Assembly (NCBI RefSeq): GCF_003151255.1
Contig: NZ_CP029481.1
Span: 1,116,001-1,180,000 of the forward strand
DNA: 64,000 nt
Direction of reading: 5' to 3'
From: Microvirga sp. 17 mud 1-3
Lineage (GTDB): Bacteria; Pseudomonadota; Alphaproteobacteria; Rhizobiales; Beijerinckiaceae
Below the pieces are notes generated by a model that saw only the letters and a list, made by a program, of their open reading frames with translations, was not told the origin of the DNA and searched no databases. The translations under genes and the position numbers were made by a program. Position 1 is the stretch's first letter. Each line of letters opens with the position of its first letter. This document shows, piece after piece, positions 17,470 to 25,552 of the stretch.

Positions 17470-17817
17470 AAAGCGGGTCTTCGGCAGGTCGGGGCGAGTT
17501 GTCTCGATCCGGCGAAAGAATGGATTCCGGGGCAAAGAAAGAACGCAAAGTAATCCGCGCGGCCTTTGTCTCGGCCCGAGCGTGGATTCCCGCCGTTCGA
17601 CTGAGCCTGTCCGTTGCGGCGTGCAAGCTGAGCCGCTCCCGAAGCCGCGAACCTTACCTTAGGTTATGGACGGGGGGCGCAAGACCTTCCTCCTGCCTTC
17701 GGGCAGAAGAGAATTCGATGGCGCCGATGTGTCCCGAAGAAGCGTCTTGGAGAACGGCCGTACGGTCTCCACATTCGGGTTGAAGATTGCGTTCCATTGC
17801 TTCGCAGGTGCCCCCTC

Positions 17818-18417
17818 ATGCCGCTCCCGTCCGGATCCTTGTCCCGCGCATTGCGGAAGGTCCTCGACCTGATCCTCCTGACGGTCGCGGTCTGCGTGGT
17901 GCTCGTGGACGATGCATTCCGGGCCTTCGTCATTCCGGCCGTGCGGGCGCTCGCACGGCTGCCCGTGGTCCGGTGGTGCGAGCAGGCGGTCGCGCGGCTG
18001 CCGCCCTACGGCATCCTCATGCTGTTTCTCATCCCGCTTGCGATCATCGAGCCGTTCAAGATCTATGCGCTCTATCTCTTCAGCCTGGGCCATTTCGCAT
18101 CCGGGCTGCTCACCTTCTTCGTCGCCAAGGTGGTGGGGCTCGGGCTCGCCGAGCGGCTCTTCGCCATCGGGCGGGACAAGCTCCTGACCATCGGATGGTT
18201 CGCCTGGTGCTTCGTGAGGGTCGTCGCCATCCGGGATTTCGTGCATGGCTGGCTCGAGGGGACCTGGGCCTGGCGTCAGGCGCGCCGTATCGCGGCCATG
18301 ACCAGGGCGATGCTGACGCGGGCGGGCAGCGCTTTGGCCCACCTTTTGCGGCCGGACCGTCGGCGTGGGCGGCTTGCGGCGGCCTTTCGGCGAGTGCGGC
18401 AACGCCCGATCCTGTGA
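17818..18417 (+). CDS. Conserved membrane protein of unknown function
   Basis: 199 residues from ATG 17818 (AGGTG ribosome site). Two long hydrophobic helices near residues 15-45 and 60-90, a third shorter one around 105-125, and a basic, Arg-rich C-terminus (about 150-199) that should face the cytoplasm. The PPYGILMLFLIPLAIIEPFKIYALY type segment is seen in Rhizobiales hypothetical membrane proteins. No enzyme motif. It precedes the Tim44-like gene by 80 bases. Confidence 0.75.
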   Translation: MPLPSGSLSRALRKVLDLILLTVAVCVVLVDDAFRAFVIPAVRALARLPVVRWCEQAVARLPPYGILMLFLIPLAIIEPFKIYALYLFSLGHFASGLLTFFVAKVVGLGLAERLFAIGRDKLLTIGWFAWCFVRVVAIRDFVHGWLEGTWAWRQARRIAAMTRAMLTRAGSALAHLLRPDRRRGRLAAAFRRVRQRPIL

Positions 18418-18497
18418 TCGTCCCCCTTTCAAGGCTCGGCAAATACCCCCATATGCCATGTACGGAGCATTTCGCTCCAGAAGGATATCAGACGACG

Positions 18498-19517
18498 ATG
18501 ATGAAGATCGCTTCTCGCCGCAGCCGTATCATGGTGGCGCTCGCGGCGGCCCTCGTCTTCGCCGGAAGCGCGGCGGAAGCTCGCCCCGGCGGGGGACGGG
18601 GCAGCTTCGGTTCACGCGGCGCCCGCACGTGGAGCGCACCCCCGAGCACCAATACGGCGCCGGGCGCGGCCGCTCCGATCCAGCGCTCGCAGATCCCCAA
18701 CCAGGGTCCGACGGTCAACCGTCCGGGCATGCCTAACCCTGCGGCCGCACAGCCGCGCCGCTTCGGCTTCGGCTCGGGCCTCATGGCGGGCCTTCTCGGC
18801 GCCGGCCTGTTCGGCATGCTGATGGGCCACGGCTTCTTCGGCGGCCTCTCGGGCCTCGGCTCGTTCCTGGGGCTTCTGCTCCAGATCGGCCTTGTGGTCT
18901 TCCTCGTGTCGCTGGCCATGAAGTGGTTCCGGCGCCGTCAGGAGCCCGCTTATGCGGGTCCGCAGGGCCATGCCCGTTCCATGGCGGGGGGCTCCTCCGT
19001 TCCGCCGACAGGCCCTGGCGGTCTGGCGAGCGGGCTCGGTGGCCTCGGCGGCCTGGGTGCTGGCCTTGGACGGGCAGCTGGCGCCAGCTCGGCACGTCCC
19101 GGAGCTCGGGATGAGGTCGGGATCGGCGAGCAGGATTTCGCCGCCTTTGAGCGTGCTCTGACCGAGGTGCAGGATGCCTATTCGCGCCACGACGCGGAGA
19201 AGCTCTGGTCGCTCGCGACCCCCGAGATGGCCGGCTACATGCAGGAAGAGCTGAACGACAACGCCGCCCGCGGCGTAGTCAACACGGTCTCGGGCGTGCG
19301 CCTGCTCCAGGGCGATCTGGCCGAAGCCTGGCGCGAGGGGAGCGCAGATTACGCGACCGTCGCCATGCGCTACTCCCTGGTCGACGTCACGACCGACAAG
19401 GCGACCGGACGGGTGGTGGAAGGCGATCCTTCCCGGCCTGTCGAGGCCACCGAGATCTGGACCTTCCGCCGCGACCAGGGCGGACCCTGGAAGCTCTCGG
19501 CGATCCAGCAGGGCTAA
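18498..19517 (+). CDS. Tim44-like domain protein, membrane-anchored
   Basis: 339 residues; start at the first of two adjacent ATGs, with AGAAGGAT upstream. Signal or anchor segment (about 10-30), a Pro/Ser linker, a Gly-rich double hydrophobic stretch (about 95-150; includes a GLGGLGG-type repeat later), and a C-terminal Tim44 domain (PF04280, about 210-335: FAAFERALTEVQDAYSRHD, EMAGYMQEEL, WTFRRD). Mitochondrial Tim44 tethers the import motor; bacterial relatives probably bind membranes or membrane proteins. Followed by a strong terminator. Confidence 0.86.
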   Translation: MMKIASRRSRIMVALAAALVFAGSAAEARPGGGRGSFGSRGARTWSAPPSTNTAPGAAAPIQRSQIPNQGPTVNRPGMPNPAAAQPRRFGFGSGLMAGLLGAGLFGMLMGHGFFGGLSGLGSFLGLLLQIGLVVFLVSLAMKWFRRRQEPAYAGPQGHARSMAGGSSVPPTGPGGLASGLGGLGGLGAGLGRAAGASSARPGARDEVGIGEQDFAAFERALTEVQDAYSRHDAEKLWSLATPEMAGYMQEELNDNAARGVVNTVSGVRLLQGDLAEAWREGSADYATVAMRYSLVDVTTDKATGRVVEGDPSRPVEATEIWTFRRDQGGPWKLSAIQQG

Positions 19518-19538
19518 TCCCCAACCATTGCAAAACAG

Positions 19539-19567
19539 AACGGCCGGCTTTTCGCCGGCCGTTTTTT
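19539..19567. terminator. Intrinsic terminator after the Tim44-like gene
   Basis: AACGGCCGGC stem with GCCGGCCGTT, TTTTC loop region, then six T. The A run before the stem would let it also serve the convergent pfpI gene. Confidence 0.85.
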
Positions 19568-19586
19568 CATGTCTGGGCGAAGATCC

Positions 19587-20168
19587 TTACTCTGCGGCCT
19601 GACGGCGGCCCGAATGGCGGCCCTCCCGGATCTCCTCGACGATCTTGGCGCAGAATGCATCCAGGTCTCCGGGATTGCGGCTGGTGATCAGGCCCTGGTC
19701 GGTGACCACCGCCTCGTCCCGCCACCGGCCGCCCGCGTTCATCACGTCCGTCTTGATGGAGTGGTAGGAGGTGCATTGCCGGTCTCTGATCACGCCGGCC
19801 TCGACGAGAAGCCAGGGTGCGTGGCAGATCGCGGCGACCACTTTGGCGCTCCCGTAGAAGGTGCGGACAATCTCGACGGCCTTCGGCTCCACTCGGAGAA
19901 GGTCCGGGTTGATCTGCCCGCCGGGCAGCACAAGGGCGTCGAACTCGTCCGGCTTCACGTCGTCCAGGTTCCGGTCGACCTTCACGCTTTCGCCCCAATC
20001 CTTCTTGTTCCAGCCGCGGATGCTCTCCTGCTGCATGCGCGACGTCGGCGAGGCGACGACGACCGTTGCGCCGGCTTCGGACAGCTTCTTTAGGGGGACC
20101 ATCAGTTCCGACTGCTCGAAGCCGTCGGTGGCCATGATGAGGATCTTCGCCTGCTTGATGTCGGGCAT
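19587..20168 (-). CDS. PfpI/DJ-1 family protein (glyoxalase III/deglycase-like)
   Basis: 193 residues from ATG 20168, with GGAGAG upstream. Flavodoxin-like class I glutamine amidotransferase fold. The nucleophile elbow is AICHAPWLL (Cys at about 113 followed by His), and the conserved Glu is in DGFEQSELMVP, as in PfpI/YhbO proteins. Family members act on methylglyoxal or glycated products, or as chaperones/peptidases. A perfect EcfG-type promoter sits upstream, so it is likely part of the general stress response. Confidence 0.92.
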   Translation of the reverse strand: MPDIKQAKILIMATDGFEQSELMVPLKKLSEAGATVVVASPTSRMQQESIRGWNKKDWGESVKVDRNLDDVKPDEFDALVLPGGQINPDLLRVEPKAVEIVRTFYGSAKVVAAICHAPWLLVEAGVIRDRQCTSYHSIKTDVMNAGGRWRDEAVVTDQGLITSRNPGDLDAFCAKIVEEIREGRHSGRRQAAE

Positions 20169-20203
20169 GGGACTCTCCGTCGTTGAAGGGGGGACGGGCG
20201 GGC

Positions 20204-20228
20204 AACGGGCAATCGGACTGGGAGTTCC
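20204..20228 (-). promoter_or_regulatory. EcfG-type promoter of pfpI (GGAAC-N16-CGTT)
   Basis: On the minus strand GGAAC (20228-20224), 16 bases, CGTT (20207-20204), an exact match to the alphaproteobacterial general stress sigma factor consensus. Transcription would start near 20197, about 30 bases before the pfpI ATG. Confidence 0.75.
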
Positions 20229-20268
20229 GCCGAGGGCCCGAGGGCGTCCCATGGCCGCACGCTTCTGC

Positions 20269-20293
20269 GGAACCCCTTCGGAGCGCTGCGGTT
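20269..20293 (+). promoter_or_regulatory. EcfG-type promoter (GGAAC-N16-GGTT) of the small-protein operon
   Basis: GGAAC 20269-20273, 16 bases, GGTT 20290-20293; one base off the CGTT -10. Located 36 bases before the ATG at 20330 and divergent from the pfpI promoter. Confidence 0.6.
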
Positions 20294-20329
20294 GACCAAC
20301 CGAAACCTGCAACCCGTGAAGGATGAGAA

Positions 20330-20548
20330 ATGGTCAATCCAGGCACCCCGACCCGCGAGCCGACACCGGGCGGCCACATTCCGAGCAAGGTGCCCCCCGC
20401 ATCCCCGGATGAGCGTCCCGATACGGGGCCGACCGGGCCGCGGACGCCTTACCCTGTGAACGATCCCGGTATCTCGGACCCCAAGGGTCCCGGCTCAGAG
20501 CCTGATTATCTGCCCGGCAATCCCACCGATCCGGGAACGCGTTTTTGA
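20330..20548 (+). CDS. Proline-rich disordered small protein
   Basis: 72 residues from ATG 20330, ribosome site AAGGATGAG. About a quarter of the residues are Pro, with many Gly, Thr and Asp (PDERPDTGPTGPRTPYPV), so it should be disordered and soluble. No signal peptide or domain. An EcfG-type promoter directly upstream and the tight spacing to the next gene support real expression. Function unknown; small hydrophilic stress proteins of this kind are common in Rhizobiales. Confidence 0.65.
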   Translation: MVNPGTPTREPTPGGHIPSKVPPASPDERPDTGPTGPRTPYPVNDPGISDPKGPGSEPDYLPGNPTDPGTRF

Positions 20549-20568
20549 GGCAGCTGAGGGAGGCCGTA

Positions 20569-20742
20569 ATGGAGGTTTCGATCAGGAGACAGCAGGTCAA
20601 TCACCGGCCGGCAATGGCGGTTTATGTGTCTGGCCGGTGCGTCGAAACGGGTCTGAGTGAACAGCAGGCCTTCGCGAAGATGGCGGAACTCCTCAATGCA
20701 CAATTCGCCGAGGCGAAGAGCCATCAGGATCAGCAAATGTAG
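20569..20742 (+). CDS. Small hypothetical protein (57 aa)
   Basis: 57 residues from ATG 20569, ribosome site GGGAGG at ideal spacing. A TTG at 20545 that overlaps the upstream stop is an alternative start. The product is a mixed alpha/beta-looking peptide ending in a helical AKMAELLNAQFAEAKSHQ segment. No family recognised. Cotranscribed with the proline-rich protein and thus likely under the same stress promoter. Confidence 0.55.
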   Translation: MEVSIRRQQVNHRPAMAVYVSGRCVETGLSEQQAFAKMAELLNAQFAEAKSHQDQQM

Positions 20743-20764
20743 AGAAGCTCAGCGCGATCCGGGT

Positions 20765-21487
20765 TCAGATTTCCAGGATCGCGTAAGGCTTGCCGGTCGG
20801 CTTCTCGATGTGTTTTGCGACGTTGTAGACCGGCTGCCCGCCCGGCGTGCGGCCTTCGAAGCGGCCGCGATGGGCGTGGCCATGCACGATGGCCGAGACC
20901 TTGAAGCGGTCGATGGTCTCGGCAAGACGTGACGAGCCGAGGAAGGGATAGATCTCGAGAGGCTCGCTCTCGATGGTCTCGACGATAGGGGCATAATGCA
21001 GGATCACGAGGGAGCGCTTGGCGCGCACCTGGCGCATGGCGTTCTCGAGCTTGATGGTTTCGTTCATGGCCTCGCCCACGAACTGCTTGATGGCCGGCTC
21101 GCCGAACGAGCCGAGCATGCGCCGCCCGAATCCGCCCGCGAACCCTTTCACACCCACGAAACCGACGCCGTCGATCTCGCAGGACTGGCCGTCCAGGACG
21201 CGCATGCCCGCTTCGCGCAGGATCTGCGTGACCTCTTCGGGTGCGCCGCATTCATAATCGTGATTGCCCAGGACACCGACGATAGGGATCGAGCAGGCTT
21301 TGATGTCCTGCGCCAGGATCTCGGCCTCCCGCGGCTTGCCGAGGTCCGTCAGGTCCCCGGTCAGGACGAGCACGTCGGCATCCTTTGAGACTTCGGCGAA
21401 CAGGTCGCGATAGGAGGAGTTGCTGTCTTCGCGCACGTGGAGGTCGCCCATTGCAGCGACCCTCAGAAGAGGCTGTTCGTCAGTCAT
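20765..21487 (-). CDS. Metallophosphoesterase
   Basis: 240 residues from ATG 21487. Calcineurin-type metal motifs in order: GDLHVRED (near residue 14), LTGDLTDLG (about 43), GNHDYE (about 75) and HGHAHRG (near 207); the HYAP segment supplies another metal His. It overlaps the upstream nucleotidyltransferase gene by 8 bases, so the two are translated together. The substrate could be a cyclic nucleotide, a nucleotidylated product or a phosphate ester; it cannot be told from sequence. Confidence 0.9.
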   Translation of the reverse strand: MTDEQPLLRVAAMGDLHVREDSNSSYRDLFAEVSKDADVLVLTGDLTDLGKPREAEILAQDIKACSIPIVGVLGNHDYECGAPEEVTQILREAGMRVLDGQSCEIDGVGFVGVKGFAGGFGRRMLGSFGEPAIKQFVGEAMNETIKLENAMRQVRAKRSLVILHYAPIVETIESEPLEIYPFLGSSRLAETIDRFKVSAIVHGHAHRGRFEGRTPGGQPVYNVAKHIEKPTGKPYAILEI

Positions 21488-22295
21488 TCCGCCAATCGCC
21501 TTCGCCGCCCACATCGGCGAAGCCCCATTCCTTTACGTCAATCTCGTAATCCACGCGGGAGAACATGCGCCCTCGGCACACCTTCATCTGAGGCGGCGGC
21601 AGGTCGAGCTGCTTGGAGAGACGGTCGAGCAGCTCGTCCATGACCCAGCGGGGGACGTTGTCCCGCTCGGTCGGATAGATCCAGCGGAAGTTGAGGAGAT
21701 GCATGAGCAGCACCTCCCAGTGCACTTCCATGTAGCCGAGCAGGCGGTGCCAATCGATCAGGTCGTGGGCCTTGAGAATGGTATGGGCCACATCGGCCCC
21801 GTCGTAGCGGTGACGGAGCTGAATAAAGCACTTGGACCAGACGAGCTCGGTCGGGCCGACGATGCGGACCGGAGTTCCGAAGACCTCGATCTGCCGGGCA
21901 TTTTCGAACCACTGATCGCCGATCGGCATGGTGCCGTTCGAGGAGGCGAAGATCACGTCGAAGAAATAGCGGCCTTTGAAGACCTTGCCGAGCCAGCGGT
22001 CGTCCTCGATCTCGACCGCGTAGCCGAGATTCTTGAAATGGGATAGGACCCGCGTGTAGTCGCCGGCCTTGCAGAAGATATCGAGATCCTTGGTCGGGCG
22101 GGTAATGCCCGTATAGGCCGAGAGCGCATAGGTCCCGGCCAGCAGGAAGGGCAGGCCGAGAGCGTTCAGTTCCCGCAGGGCCTCCGCATAGAAGGCCTCC
22201 GCCTCGGGATATTTCAGGGTCGGCTCGGCCTTGGCGTCGATGATCGGAACGCCGGGATGAGCGATGGGGGTAAAGTCCGGGTTGTGTACCGTCAT
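21480..22295 (-). CDS. Nucleotidyltransferase-fold protein
   Basis: 271 residues. The N-terminal part has the Pol-beta-like nucleotidyltransferase pattern: LLAGTYALSAYTG, then TKDLDIF (the DxD metal pair) and YFFDVIFAS as a probable third Asp; a helical C-terminal half follows. Related proteins include the PF14907 and AbiEii groups; the exact family is uncertain. Such enzymes move NMP groups onto proteins, RNA or small molecules. Overlap with the metallophosphoesterase gene suggests a joint add/remove or synthesis/hydrolysis role, which is inference. Confidence 0.8.
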   Translation of the reverse strand: MTVHNPDFTPIAHPGVPIIDAKAEPTLKYPEAEAFYAEALRELNALGLPFLLAGTYALSAYTGITRPTKDLDIFCKAGDYTRVLSHFKNLGYAVEIEDDRWLGKVFKGRYFFDVIFASSNGTMPIGDQWFENARQIEVFGTPVRIVGPTELVWSKCFIQLRHRYDGADVAHTILKAHDLIDWHRLLGYMEVHWEVLLMHLLNFRWIYPTERDNVPRWVMDELLDRLSKQLDLPPPQMKVCRGRMFSRVDYEIDVKEWGFADVGGEGDWRND

Positions 22296-22388
22296 CTGCC
22301 TCTTCCGCAGGGCGCACTTCGCCCGCGTTCGACAACCGGATGGCGGTAATGAAGTTCCTTGGCCTGACGAAAGCGTGACCGGAGGAGG

Positions 22389-23972
22389 TCACGCCTGCCG
22401 GCGCAGATCCTGGACCTTGCCGGGAGACGGCGGCCCTGCGTCGATGCCCAGAGCCGCAAGGACGGGCGCGAGCTTTTCGTCGAACTGGACGATCTTCCCC
22501 CGGAGTTCCGCCACGTGCTCCTCGCGGGTCGTAAGCGGCTTTCCTTCCCGGGCGAGCCTGTGCCCTGTCTCCATCATGCAGCGCCAGACGAAATCGGGAA
22601 TGTCGGCCTCCCGGCGCCTGCGCCCGAGCCAGATCATCTGGTCGATCTGGTCGACCCTGACCCCGCTCCCGGTCACGGGTGATGCGAATGTGAGCGCGAT
22701 GGGCTCATGCACGTTCCGTGTCGCGACGGCTTCGTTGAAGGCCTCCGTCCGCGCCTTGCGCTCCGCAAGCGCCTGCGCGTCGAGGCCGGGATGGCAGTTG
22801 CCCTGACCAACCAAGCAAACGAGAGATTGGATGACCTTGTCGAGGCCGATGTCTTCGAGGCCGGGCGAGGTCATGATCTCGCGCAGAGAACGCGGCGTGC
22901 CGTCGAGCGCGGACGTGAGAGCCCGATGGAAATCGGGCTGGAGCTTCATGCTGTAGCCCCGGCCCTGCACCTCGGACGGGACATGACCCGGAAGGCACGT
23001 CAGGGCGAAGCGGGTATCGAGCCAGCGCTCCCTTGCCAGGGATCGGCTCATCCGCACAGGCCCCTTGATGAAGACGTCCTTTCGGAAACCCTGGTCGACG
23101 ATATGGTCGCGCAGGGTCTCGCGCAGGGCGATATCATCGATCTCGGCCAGCATCTTGCGCTGATCCGCCGAGAGATTGATCTCGTCGATGGTCTCAAGAG
23201 GGGAGGCAGAGCCGATCCACCGCAGTTTCGCCTCTGCGAATTCCTCGGCCACGTCCATGAAGTAAAAGGGGTTGTGGTCCGCGTTGAAATATTCGTGGGC
23301 GATATAGTGGGGATCCTTGGTCTTCAGGAGCTTCAGCCGCTCGGCGAGTTTCGGGTTGCCGGCAAAGAAGCGGGTGCCGAGCGTACTCAGGCGCTCGGCG
23401 AAATCGACCGCGGCGCGGATCCGTGCCGCCCGGGAGCCGGTGGCCTGCCTGTCGGCATATTCCACGAGAAGGCGCCTCAGGGGCATGACCGAGGCCCATC
23501 CGGGCATGACGTTATAGGAGGCGTAGACGAGCCCGCCAGGCTTGAGCTTCCGACGGATGAATTCAACGATGGTCCGGCGGTTCTCGGGCGAGATCCAGCT
23601 ATAGATCCCGTGGAGGGCCACGATGTCGAAATCCGGAAGGTCGTCCCGCTCAAGGAACTCGGCAAAGCTGTCGTCGAAGAAATGCACGTTGGGCAGCCGA
23701 GCCGCCCCCGCCAGGGCTTCCGCACCGGCGACATGGCTCGGATTGAAGTCGGTGGCGTAGAATTCCACGTGTGGATTGGCTGCCGCGAGGACGTTGGTCG
23801 ACACCCCTTGGCCGCAGCCGAGCTCGCAATAGGCGAGGGGCTCGACCCGGAGACCCGGCGCGGACACGCCCTGCATCAGGGCCGCGAAACTCAGGAGGCT
23901 CGGAGCAAGCTCACGGTAGAAGCCATGCGTGTATTCGATGTCGACGATATAGCCCGCGTTCCAGCCCGCCAT
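22389..23972 (-). CDS. Class I SAM methyltransferase with methyltransferase regulatory domain
   Basis: 527 residues with a strong AGGAGGTG ribosome site. N-terminal SAM domain (about 40-200): motif I is CELGCGQGVSTN, followed by FYATDFNPSH and LHGIYSWI. The middle (about 210-300, HEYFNADHNPFYFMD) matches the predicted methyltransferase regulatory domain PF10119, and the remaining 200 residues are a winged-helix-like C-terminal part typical of the same architecture. Substrate unknown. It lies 93 bases upstream of the nucleotidyltransferase gene and may be cotranscribed with it. Confidence 0.85.
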   Translation of the reverse strand: MAGWNAGYIVDIEYTHGFYRELAPSLLSFAALMQGVSAPGLRVEPLAYCELGCGQGVSTNVLAAANPHVEFYATDFNPSHVAGAEALAGAARLPNVHFFDDSFAEFLERDDLPDFDIVALHGIYSWISPENRRTIVEFIRRKLKPGGLVYASYNVMPGWASVMPLRRLLVEYADRQATGSRAARIRAAVDFAERLSTLGTRFFAGNPKLAERLKLLKTKDPHYIAHEYFNADHNPFYFMDVAEEFAEAKLRWIGSASPLETIDEINLSADQRKMLAEIDDIALRETLRDHIVDQGFRKDVFIKGPVRMSRSLARERWLDTRFALTCLPGHVPSEVQGRGYSMKLQPDFHRALTSALDGTPRSLREIMTSPGLEDIGLDKVIQSLVCLVGQGNCHPGLDAQALAERKARTEAFNEAVATRNVHEPIALTFASPVTGSGVRVDQIDQMIWLGRRRREADIPDFVWRCMMETGHRLAREGKPLTTREEHVAELRGKIVQFDEKLAPVLAALGIDAGPPSPGKVQDLRRQA

Positions 23973-24068
23973 GCCGCTTCACCTCCTGATCCTGCCAAGA
24001 AAACGGGATGTTATACTGTTTTATTAAATTCGTGCAGCGGTTTGTTTGGAGAGGGGCCCTCGGCCGAG

Positions 24069-24443
24069 CTAATGGCCGCCGAGGGAAACCCGGACGTCCC
24101 GCGGGCTGTTGAGGATTTCGAGGAGGCTGTTGGCGATGTGCCGGGCCTCGTCGTCCTTGAGACGGAGCAGGAAGGGCGCCAGCATACCGGCCTGGAGAGC
24201 AAGGACCGCTTGGCCGTTCTCGTCCATGCCGATGTCGATGGATGAAGAGGTCACGTCGAGGATCTCCTCGCCGTCCTCATCCCCGGATTCGGCGCCTTCG
24301 CCGATGGCGGCGAGCAACTGCCCGAGCGCCTTGACCAGGGAACGGGCCGCATGGGGGTCCATGACGACAGCCGTCGATTGCTCGCCCTTCTGGAATGCGA
24401 GTTGGATATTGGTGCCGTCGAGGGTGACGGAAATTCCTGCCAT
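24069..24443 (-). CDS. Hypothetical protein (124 aa)
   Basis: 124 residues, acidic, no signal peptide or membrane helix. Alternating hydrophobic pattern (ISVTLDGTNIQLAF at the start, VLALQAGMLAPFLLRL late) suggests a compact beta-rich fold with a Glu/Asp-rich loop near residue 55 (ESGDEDGEE). No family recognised. It lies 96 bases upstream of the methyltransferase gene on the same strand. Confidence 0.65.
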   Translation of the reverse strand: MAGISVTLDGTNIQLAFQKGEQSTAVVMDPHAARSLVKALGQLLAAIGEGAESGDEDGEEILDVTSSSIDIGMDENGQAVLALQAGMLAPFLLRLKDDEARHIANSLLEILNSPRDVRVSLGGH

Positions 24444-24601
24444 GTTGTCCGAGCCTCCCCGTCACATATGGGGTCGCAGGCCCGGGCATGAAAGGCAAGG
24501 GGGAAGTGTGCCATGAGCGGCCCGAGGCTGCGGTCTCCTGGATGGCGTTCCAAGGGAAGAAAAGCGCCCGCAGGGCGGGCGCTCCATGGCCGAGGACGCC
24601 G

Positions 24602-25552
24602 TCAGGTGCCGGACGAAGTCGTCGTCCGTCGGCGGGCTGCCTCCATCCCCTGGGTCGTGCCGGCCCCAGTGCCGGTTCCTGTGGACAGATTACCTGTATC
24701 GGCGCTCTGCTGAACCCGGAGGTTGTTCTGGACGTGGGTCACGCCAGAGACCGATTCGGCGATATCCTCGGCATGGCGCTTCGCGAAGCGGTTCTGTACC
24801 GTGCCGTCGAGGGTGACCTCACGGCCCGAGACCGTCACGTTGATCTCCGAGGCGTCGATGTGTGGGTCGTCCGTCAGGCGATCGTTCACGTCCTCGCGGA
24901 TGCGCTCGTCGGAGCGCTGGTAGCCCTTGGGGCCGCGCCCGCGGTGATATTGCTCCGCGCGGCGCATGTCCTCGTCCCGGCGCCGGTTGGCCTCCTCGTC
25001 GCCGAACCAGGACCTGACCTCATCGCCGGCACGCTCCAGGAAGCCCCGGTCCTCGCCGTAATCCCGCGATCCGCGCCCGAAGAAGCCGGAGCCATACCGA
25101 TCCTCGTCATAGGACGAGCCATAGCCACGGTAATCCCGGTCGCGGCTGTAATCGACCCCGTAGCCCGTCATGCCGCTGCGGCGGTCGTCGCCGACCACGT
25201 CGCGCCAGTCGCGGGCGGAGCCGCCGGAGCCGTAGCCCGCGGAATCGCCGTAATCCCGGCCCCGCCAAGTGTCATTCTGCCAAGTGTCATCCCGCCAGGG
25301 ATCGTTCCGCCGGGATTCGTTCCTCCATGCGTCCGACCTCCACGTGTCGGAGCGCTCGTCCCGGTCGTAGCCTGACGAGCGGTTGCCGAAGCCGCGCCGG
25401 GCGATGTAGCCGTCATCCTCGCGCCAGCGGTCGCCAGAGGTGGAGCCTTCGCCGGAGCCGAAGCGGCGGCGGGAGCCGTAGGACTCGTCCCTACCGCGCC
25501 AGCCCTCGGTGCGGTACCGGTCCGGATCGTAGCGATAGCGGTCGTTGGCCAT
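24602..25552 (-). CDS. BON domain protein with Arg/Tyr/Gly-rich N-terminus
   Basis: 316 residues. Residues 1-170 are low-complexity, full of Arg, Asp, Tyr, Gly and Trp, including repeats of DTWR/DAWR/DPWR type near 68-97. Then SWFGDEEANRRRDED, a motif found in a Rhizobiales family of stress proteins, and one BON domain (about 216-285; DASEINVTVSGREVTLDGTV). BON domains bind phospholipid or periplasmic surfaces, but here no signal peptide is visible. A perfect EcfG promoter lies upstream, so it is probably general-stress induced. Confidence 0.82.
   Translation of the reverse strand: MANDRYRYDPDRYRTEGWRGRDESYGSRRRFGSGEGSTSGDRWREDDGYIARRGFGNRSSGYDRDERSDTWRSDAWRNESRRNDPWRDDTWQNDTWRGRDYGDSAGYGSGGSARDWRDVVGDDRRSGMTGYGVDYSRDRDYRGYGSSYDEDRYGSGFFGRGSRDYGEDRGFLERAGDEVRSWFGDEEANRRRDEDMRRAEQYHRGRGPKGYQRSDERIREDVNDRLTDDPHIDASEINVTVSGREVTLDGTVQNRFAKRHAEDIAESVSGVTHVQNNLRVQQSADTGNLSTGTGTGAGTTQGMEAARRRTTTSSGT

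Larger units (their letters stand above)
17303..17817. other. 515-base gap with two LexA boxes
   Basis: Holds the two LexA-type repeats and otherwise no gene that I can support. Short plus-strand frames exist, for example from the ATG at 17520, but their products are Arg/Ser-rich, resemble nothing known and lack a good ribosome site. If box 2 controls a gene of its own, this is where a small SOS peptide or RNA would lie. Confidence 0.4.

Noticed and set aside
17417-17783. Small plus-strand ORFs after LexA box 2
   Set aside because: No good ribosome site, Arg/Ser-rich products and no recognised family; kept only as a possibility in the gap note.
22707-24245. 512-codon plus-strand open frame
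   Set aside because: Antisense to the methyltransferase gene, which has clear SAM motifs and a strong ribosome site.
24488-25375. 295-codon Val/Ala/Pro-rich plus-strand frame
   Set aside because: Antisense of the repetitive Arg/Asp/Tyr codons of the BON gene, which by itself yields such a composition.
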